In this document: positions 59,540 through 64,000 of the stretch, piece after piece
Numbering within the stretch: position 1 is the first letter of the stretch
Layout of the letters: each line of letters starts with the position of its first letter
NCBI GenBank assembly: GCA_003990955.1
Contig: BIFV01000012.1
Coordinates: forward strand, 186,001 to 250,000
DNA from: Sporomusaceae bacterium FL31
Lineage (GTDB): Bacteria > Bacillota > Negativicutes > DSM-1736 > Dendrosporobacteraceae
Direction of reading: 5' to 3'
DNA: 64,000 nucleotides
Notes under the pieces: model-generated
The model's database searches: none
What the model saw: the letters and a program-made list of their open reading frames with translations, nothing else
What the model was told of the DNA's origin: nothing
Position numbers and translations under genes: made by a program

Positions 59540-60709
59540 TTACTGACAAAGCTTCATAATGGATGCAACTGAATAAGCAGCAATACCCTCTTTTTGTCCC
59601 GCAAATCCCAGGCCTTCTGTTGTTGTTGCTTTAACATTAACCTGATGAGGTTCAATCCCCAAGACCTTAGCAATATTCTCATTCATAGTCGGAATGAATG
59701 AAGCTAATTTGGGTTTCTCAGCAACCACGGTAGCATCGATATTGTTCACCTGATAGCCATGCGTTTTTAATATTTCACCAACTTTAGCTAAAAGCAGTAA
59801 ACTAGATGCTCCTTTATATTGCTCATCACTATCTGGAAAATGACGGCCAATATCGCCAAGTGCAGCGGCTCCAAGCAATGCATCCTTAATGGCATGAAGC
59901 AGAACGTCAGCATCAGAATGTCCCAGCAATCCTAAGCTATGTGGAATATCGACTCCGCCCAAAATCAGCTTACGGCCTTCTACCAGCTTATGTACATCGT
60001 ATCCCATACCAACTCTAAGCATTTTATCACAACCTTGTCCCAAAAGTGCTGCCGCAAAACTTAAATCTTCCGGCGTTGTTATTTTAAAATTTGTATAACT
60101 GCCATAAACAATCTTCACTCTAACGCCTATTTGTTCAACCAAGGCAGCATCATCAGTGGCTAACACTCCGTGCTGCTTGGCATAGGCATAAGCTTCGCGC
60201 AGCGTGTGATAAGCAAAAGCCTGCGGTGTCTGAATTGCCCATAATGTTTTGCGCTCAGGCGTTGCAGTAACAAACCCATTATCATCAACTGTTTTGATCG
60301 TATCTTTTACAGGTACAGCCACAATAGCAGCTCCGTGCGTGCGAGCGGCGCTAATGACGGCGTCAATCGTATCACTGGCAATAAACGGGCGAGCACCATC
60401 GTGCACCAAAACAATGTCGGTATTGGAGGATAAAGCATTTAAAGCATTGGCAATTGAATATTGTCGTTCACTGCCGCCAGCCACAATCTGATATGGCTTA
60501 CGGCAAGGAAAATGCTTCATCATATGTTTGACTTGATCAACCTCTTCGGCGGCCACTACAACAACCAAATCATCAATTTGAGCGCATGCTGAAAATACAG
60601 CAAGACTATGCAGCAAGACCGGCTGATCGGCCAGCGGTAAAAACACTTTATTAACTGGTGCACCCATTCGTTTACCTTGACCTGCTGCTGCAATAATAAC
60701 GGAAACCAC
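59540..60709 (-). CDS. ispDF: Bifunctional IspD/IspF (MEP pathway)
   Basis: 389 residues fusing two enzymes. The N-terminal IspD part (about 1-225) has [19 protein letters not shown] and [10 protein letters not shown], the CTP-binding motifs. The C-terminal IspF part (about 231-389) has [25 protein letters not shown] and the [11 protein letters not shown] and ATTTEGLGF blocks with its metal His/Asp. These are the third and fifth steps of isoprenoid synthesis (cytidylyltransferase and cyclodiphosphate synthase). GTG 60709 is preferred (GGGA 5 nt before); ATG 60727 lacks a site. Confidence 0.95.
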   Translation of the reverse strand: MVSVIIAAAGQGKRMGAPVNKVFLPLADQPVLLHSLAVFSACAQIDDLVVVVAAEEVDQVKHMMKHFPCRKPYQIVAGGSERQYSIANALNALSSNTDIVLVHDGARPFIASDTIDAVISAARTHGAAIVAVPVKDTIKTVDDNGFVTATPERKTLWAIQTPQAFAYHTLREAYAYAKQHGVLATDDAALVEQIGVRVKIVYGSYTNFKITTPEDLSFAAALLGQGCDKMLRVGMGYDVHKLVEGRKLILGGVDIPHSLGLLGHSDADVLLHAIKDALLGAAALGDIGRHFPDSDEQYKGASSLLLLAKVGEILKTHGYQVNNIDATVVAEKPKLASFIPTMNENIAKVLGIEPHQVNVKATTTEGLGFAGQKEGIAAYSVASIMKLCQ

Positions 60710-60804
60710 AAAATTCCCTACTTTCATTTAATTTTTTCTAATTATAGCATAAATATTCGCGGAGAAATTGCGTAAACCTGTTTTTGAAATGAGAGAACGA
60801 CGAT

Positions 60805-60838
60805 GTTTAACCACAAAGCACACGAAGGACGCAAAGGG
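60805..60838 (+). repeat. ACRCARAG dispersed repeat, copy E
   Basis: GTTTAACCACAAAGCACACG then AAGGACGCAAAGGG: three 9-nt units (CCACAAAGC, ACACGAAGG, ACGCAAAGG). Confidence 0.7.
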
Positions 60839-60853
60839 AATGCAAGGGATACG

Positions 60854-60870
60854 GCGCGATGGAATCGCGC
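60854..60870. other. Small perfect hairpin GCGCGAT/ATCGCGC
   Basis: 7-bp arms around GGA, lying between repeat copies E and F. Confidence 0.5.
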
Positions 60871-60879
60871 TGGAATAAT

Positions 60880-60910
60880 TGAACGAACCGCAGAGTACAC
60901 AGAGTGCGAA
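60880..60910 (+). repeat. ACRCARAG dispersed repeat, copy F
   Basis: TGAACGAACCGCAGAGTACA then CAGAGTGCGAA: diverged copy with the same period. Confidence 0.6.
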
Positions 60911-60940
60911 AGGAGAGAGGGCTGAAAATAAACCAAGCTA

Positions 60941-61053
60941 TGCTGGTGGCAGGGATTTCTGCTGCGGGACTTGTGACCACAGCCGTCGGCAGCTTTGCTG
61001 ACGGTAACGGCGTAAGGAGCGTCCGTAGCGGCAGATTTCCCTGCTGCCGGCTA
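60941..61053. repeat. Structured hairpin element, copy 3
   Basis: About 113 nt, ~7 kb from copies 1 and 2. Outer arms GGTGGCAGGGA/TCCCTGCTGCC pair with two G-T wobbles, the next stem TCTGCTGC/GCGGCAGA replaces a T-G by T-A and a C-G by T-G, and the inner hairpin loop is AGCTTT in place of AGCTCC. The stem of the inner hairpin is unchanged. Confidence 0.8.
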
Positions 61054-61084
61054 AAACAAACTTTAAACGAGATGTTTCGGCACC

Positions 61085-61119
61085 AAATAAAAAATCCGCA
61101 CTCTAATGAGTACGGATTT
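61085..61119 (-). terminator. Terminator after the PIN/TRAM gene
   Basis: Stem AAATCCG/CGGATTT (61092-61098 with 61113-61119), extended by CTC/GAG, then TTTTTT on the minus strand. Confidence 0.85.
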
Positions 61120-61137
61120 GGGGAAATCAACTGAAGA

Positions 61138-62265
61138 TCAGGCTCCTCTTTCCATTGCTTTTGGTTTAGCAAAAATCATACGGCCAGCTGCCGTTTGCAA
61201 TACTGAAGTTACCAGCACGCCAATGGTTTCACCAATATGTTTTTTACCGCCATCCACAACAATCATAGTACCATCATCCAAATAAGCGACACCCTGACCA
61301 AATTCTTTGCCATCTTTGACAACGTGAACGGTCATGTCTTCACCTGGTAGTACTACTGGTTTAACAGCATTAGACAACTCATTGATATTTAAAACCGGCA
61401 CACCTTGCAGCTCAGAAACTTTATTCAAGTTATAGTCGTTTGTGATAATCTTGGCTTTCAATACCTGACCAAGCTTCACTAACTTTGAGTCTACTTCGGA
61501 TATATCATCAAAGTCTCGGTTGTCAATTTTGACAAACATGCCCAATTCTTTTTGAATACGGTTTAAAATATCCAGGCCGCGGCGACCACGATTGCGTTTT
61601 AGCAAATCAGAAGAATCAGCAATATGTTGCAATTCTTCTAACACGAAAACCGGAATAATCAAAGTTCCCTCGATAAATCCGCTTTTGCAAATATCAGCAA
61701 TACGGCCATCAATAATAACGCTGGTATCTAGAATCTTATATTGGAGCGTTTCGGAAGTTTTATCTTTTTGCTTATCTTTGCCCATCCAAGGAAGAGCTTC
61801 GAATAGAGCCGATAATTCATCCTTTTTCCGGATTGTCAGGTTAATCCCAAGATAGCCTAAAATAATACTTAAGACTCCCGGGACATAACTGCCAACAATC
61901 GGAACAGGTAAAAAGGCCGAACCTAATAAATTAGCAATTATTAGTCCAATAGCTAACCCCAGTGAACCAGCCAGCACATCGTAAACTGGCATCTTATTAA
62001 GCCGCGCTTCCACCCAATACGTAAATTGCCATAAATGTCTGATTAAAAAAGGCGCCATTAAAAAACCAATTACGCCACCCACAATACCGCCAACCAAAAA
62101 TGATAGGATAGTCGTCATTGTAAGGCCAAACAAACCCATTTGCAAAAATTCAGCACTAATCATCGACGTCAAAAACGGGTTGATTAACTTAACCAACATG
62201 AGCCCGGCAATAGCCGTTAAAATCGTGATAACAAATCGCAATACCTTATCCAACAAATCACTCAC
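61138..62265 (-). CDS. PIN/TRAM domain membrane protein (YacL-like)
   Basis: 375 residues: about four N-terminal membrane helices (1-150), a PIN nuclease-like domain (about 175-300, with YKILDTSVIIDGRIADI and IITNDYNLNKVSE carrying acidic site residues), and a C-terminal TRAM RNA-binding domain (about 305-365). It is the Firmicute YacL type; the target RNA is unknown. GTG 62265 lies very close to GGAGGGG, so TTG 62256 is an alternative start. It lies between carD and ispDF as in B. subtilis. Confidence 0.9.
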   Translation of the reverse strand: MSDLLDKVLRFVITILTAIAGLMLVKLINPFLTSMISAEFLQMGLFGLTMTTILSFLVGGIVGGVIGFLMAPFLIRHLWQFTYWVEARLNKMPVYDVLAGSLGLAIGLIIANLLGSAFLPVPIVGSYVPGVLSIILGYLGINLTIRKKDELSALFEALPWMGKDKQKDKTSETLQYKILDTSVIIDGRIADICKSGFIEGTLIIPVFVLEELQHIADSSDLLKRNRGRRGLDILNRIQKELGMFVKIDNRDFDDISEVDSKLVKLGQVLKAKIITNDYNLNKVSELQGVPVLNINELSNAVKPVVLPGEDMTVHVVKDGKEFGQGVAYLDDGTMIVVDGGKKHIGETIGVLVTSVLQTAAGRMIFAKPKAMERGA

Positions 62266-62363
62266 CCCCTCCCATTGTTTTATTTGTCCATCAACTGCAA
62301 TTTACAAAGGCGGAGCGTTTCCACCAAAATGTGGAAATCTAATTTTAGTTTATCCCAAAATTA

Positions 62364-62395
62364 ATAAAAAAATACGTCAGTCGCCTGGCGTATTT
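62364..62395 (-). terminator. Terminator overlapping the carD stop
   Basis: Stem AAATACGTCAG/CTGGCGTATTT (62370-62380 with 62385-62395, one mismatch), TCGC loop, T-run TTTTTTTA on the minus strand. The carD stop (62377) is inside the stem. Confidence 0.8.
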
Positions 62396-62871
62396 TCTTT
62401 TAATAAATCATATACCCATGCTTCAACAGCTTCTGCATCCTTATTACAAGCTAACACTAACTCGCTCACAAGGATTTGCCGAGCAGTATCTAACAGTCTT
62501 CGCTCACCTGTCGAGATCTTCTTGACACGATCTTGCAGCATCAAGTTACGCACGACTTCAGCAACTTCATAAATGCTGCCGCTTTTAATTTTAAGTAAGT
62601 TCGCATTAAACCGTCTATTCCAGCTACCATTAACCTGACTCGGTGGTGTCTTAAGAATATCTATTACTTTCTCTACTTCCGGTTGGCCAATCACTTCACG
62701 CAGACCAATGCTATCAACATTGTTCATGGGTATCATAACCTTCATCCCACCAAAAGGCATAGTAAGAATAAAATAGAGTTGCCGCTGTCCCATGACTTCA
62801 TGTTCCTCGATCCCTTCGATGACCCCAGCGCCGTGCATAGGATACACGACCCTATCTCCAATCGCCAACAT
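62377..62871 (-). CDS. carD: CarD family transcriptional regulator
   Basis: 164 residues. The N-terminal RNA polymerase-interacting Tudor-like domain (IGDRVVYPMHGAGVIEGIEE, YFILTMPFGGMKVMIPMNN) is followed by a helical C-terminal DNA-contact domain (WNRRFNANLLKIKSGSIYEV). CarD/CdnL binds the beta subunit and stabilises open complexes at promoters including rRNA. A consensus promoter lies just upstream, divergent from the next gene. Confidence 0.93.
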   Translation of the reverse strand: MLAIGDRVVYPMHGAGVIEGIEEHEVMGQRQLYFILTMPFGGMKVMIPMNNVDSIGLREVIGQPEVEKVIDILKTPPSQVNGSWNRRFNANLLKIKSGSIYEVAEVVRNLMLQDRVKKISTGERRLLDTARQILVSELVLACNKDAEAVEAWVYDLLKENTPGD

Positions 62872-62897
62872 AGCAGCACCTCCTGACGTTAACTAAA

Positions 62898-62926
62898 ATT
62901 ATATCATAAATCACTATTTCTGTCAA
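62898..62926 (-). promoter_or_regulatory. Promoter of carD
   Basis: Exact consensus on the minus strand: TTGACA (62921-62926), 17-nt spacer, TATAAT (62898-62903). Confidence 0.9.
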
Positions 62927-62987
62927 AATTTTATATTTTAGCACAGGTTCAGGATTATTGTCAATTATCGTTTTTAAATCCCAGCCA

Positions 62988-63017
62988 TTGACAATGATGG
63001 TTTTATGTATATATAAT
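62988..63017 (+). promoter_or_regulatory. Promoter of the unknown protein at 63041
   Basis: TTGACA (62988-62993), 18-nt spacer, TATAAT (63012-63017) on the plus strand, about 25 nt before the start codon. Back-to-back with the carD promoter. Confidence 0.85.
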
Positions 63018-63040
63018 AATTTCAAAGCGAGGTGTTCACC

Positions 63041-63436
63041 GTGCATGATAAATGCTGCACTGACTTTCAAAATGCTGTTGATGATTATTTAATTCGTCAT
63101 CGCAGTGTTCTCGATGTCCTAACTAAATATCAAGAATCCGCCGCCCGTGTTAACCGTGCATTTGCCAAAGCTGTAACTGAATGTGGCTGCGTACAAGTTA
63201 CTGCATCCCGTCAACAAGTTCCTTCGGATGCTGAATACAGCGATATCAAGCGCTTTATGTCTTCACATCTATCTGGCAAACCGTGTGATCACTGCCAGGA
63301 AATTATTGGGAAAGAATTAGGCCATAGTATTTTTTACCTCACAGCCTTGTGTAACTTGGGTGGTGTAAGCCTTGCCGAAGTCATGGAGCAAGAGTGTAAA
63401 AATGTCACAACTTTAGGAGTATTCCATTTGACCTAA
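63041..63436 (+). CDS. Conserved-looking protein of unknown function, MazG-like C-terminus
   Basis: 131 residues. It opens with a helical part (VHDKCCTDFQNAVDDYLIRH, then RSVLDVLTKYQESAARVNRA), has CGCVQVTA and CDHC cysteine motifs in the middle, and ends with KELGHSIFYLTALCNLGGVS, which recalls the ExxxD...LFYLxALCN helix of all-alpha NTP pyrophosphatases (MazG), with His in place of the usual Asp. I recall relatives in Clostridia under a DUF name, but I am not certain. GTG 63041 follows GAGGTG by 6 nt. A terminator follows. Confidence 0.7.
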   Translation: MHDKCCTDFQNAVDDYLIRHRSVLDVLTKYQESAARVNRAFAKAVTECGCVQVTASRQQVPSDAEYSDIKRFMSSHLSGKPCDHCQEIIGKELGHSIFYLTALCNLGGVSLAEVMEQECKNVTTLGVFHLT

Positions 63437-63445
63437 AAATTGAAT

Positions 63446-63470
63446 AGCAGCCGCAAGGCTGCATTTTTTA
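63446..63470 (+). terminator. Terminator after the unknown protein gene
   Basis: Stem GCAGCC/GGCTGC with a short loop, followed by TTTTTT. Confidence 0.9.
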
Positions 63471-63533
63471 TTACATAAACAAAGGAAAGAGCGGTTATGA
63501 TACACCTAACGATAAATATCGCGAGGTGTAACT

Positions 63534-64000
63534 ATGCGCTTGATAGCTTTCTTAATAGCCTTACTGTTTATCTGCGGATCATCAATTTCTGCGGCTAACT
63601 TTATTCCTAACGCTAGTGATGAACTAGATTCCGGCTATATCACTGTCGTAGATGAATCCGGAGATATTGTTATGCAGACAGGCCTCACCATCCGACCAGG
63701 TGACCAGTATATCAGTGAAGACAACCGCCTTTACGAAATAACTGCGGTGGAAGGCTTACTAGCAAGTGCGCGCTTCGTTCGGAATGAAGCTGATATCGCG
63801 ATGGAGACTGTTGCCATTCCAGCACAGACGCCAACCGATACACCGCCTCAATTAATCGCGGTTTACCACACCCATACCGATGAGTCTTATATTCCGACTG
63901 ACGGAAGTTCTACCATGCCTGGTAAAGGAACGATCATGCTGGTCGGTGACGCCTTTCAAAAAAGGCTGGAAGAGCTGGGTTATCAGGTAACACATAGCAA
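63534..64000 (+). CDS. spoIIP: Stage II sporulation protein P, N-terminal part (cut by window edge)
   Basis: The first 155 codons are present. A signal/anchor (MRLIAFLIALLFICGSSISA) is followed by a spacer and the SpoIIP domain start: LIAVYHTHTDESYIPTDG and ...GTIMLVGDAFQKRLEELGYQVTHS. The HTHTDESY motif carries a zinc/active-site His of this amidase-endopeptidase, which with SpoIID removes septal peptidoglycan during engulfment. ATG 63534 follows GCGAGGTG. The rest is beyond the window. Confidence 0.85.
   Translation, partial: MRLIAFLIALLFICGSSISAANFIPNASDELDSGYITVVDESGDIVMQTGLTIRPGDQYISEDNRLYEITAVEGLLASARFVRNEADIAMETVAIPAQTPTDTPPQLIAVYHTHTDESYIPTDGSSTMPGKGTIMLVGDAFQKRLEELGYQVTHS

Noticed and set aside
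60807..61172. 121-codon minus-strand ORF ending in SLCVLRVLCG
   Set aside because: It translates repeat copies E, F and 3 and crosses a terminator; the Cys/Leu/Val pattern is the 9-nt period read in frame.

Overview
The window looks like a chromosomal segment of a low-to-mid-GC, anaerobe-like, endospore-forming Firmicute. Gene content and order point to the Negativicutes (Sporomusaceae-like), but this is inference: no 16S gene is present. Sporulation genes (cwlD, sigH, the start of spoIIP) lie among a translation/transcription super-cluster. Read on the minus strand, its order closely follows the Bacillus subtilis arrangement yacL-ispD/ispF-gltX-cysE-cysS-mrnC-rlmB-rae1-sigH-rpmG-secE-nusG-rplKAJL-rpoBC-rplGB-rpsLG-fusA-tuf-S10/spc/alpha-ecfA1A2T-truA-rplM-rpsI-cwlD. 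Almost all genes are on the minus strand.

Layout. 1-6.1 kb: the 5' end of argC, a DedA membrane protein (+), an AmmeMemoRadiSam trio (amrB-amrA-amrS), cwlD, a glycosyltransferase-51 peptidoglycan polymerase (+), a Cys-rich small protein and an exported unknown. 6.3-10.6 kb: rpsI, rplM, truA and an ECF transporter module (ecfT, ecfA2, ecfA1). 10.8-31.0 kb: an unbroken run of ribosomal protein and translation genes with rpoA, secY, adk, map, infA, tuf and fusA, headed by a promoter before rplGB. 31.3-39.5 kb: rpoC and rpoB with their own promoter, leader and terminator. 39.5-43.1 kb: rplL, rplJ (with an L10 leader), rplA, rplK, nusG, secE, tRNA-Trp and rpmG. 43.2-50.3 kb: an insertion relative to the B. 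subtilis order, holding an MFS transporter, six tRNA genes, uppP, a DUF421 protein, two different phosphofructokinases, then sigH. 50.6-59.0 kb: rae1, a VanW/G5 protein, rlmB, then thyX, mrnC, cysS and cysE under a Cys T-box, then gltX. 59.1-64 kb: an exported small protein, an ispDF fusion, a PIN/TRAM protein, carD, and on the plus strand an unknown protein and the start of spoIIP.

Most of the window is conserved housekeeping. The least explained structure is in three intergenic tracts (about 10.66-10.78, 53.38-53.87 and 60.80-61.05 kb). They carry a dispersed repeat family: 25-37 nt tracts built from a 9-nt period around an ACRCARAG core. Two of the three tracts also hold copies of a ~113-nt element that folds into one long imperfect hairpin, with stem changes that mostly keep pairing. 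All three tracts occupy the same kind of site: just downstream of an intrinsic terminator and upstream of the next operon. I saw no CRISPR array, insertion sequence, rRNA gene, phage or defence locus.
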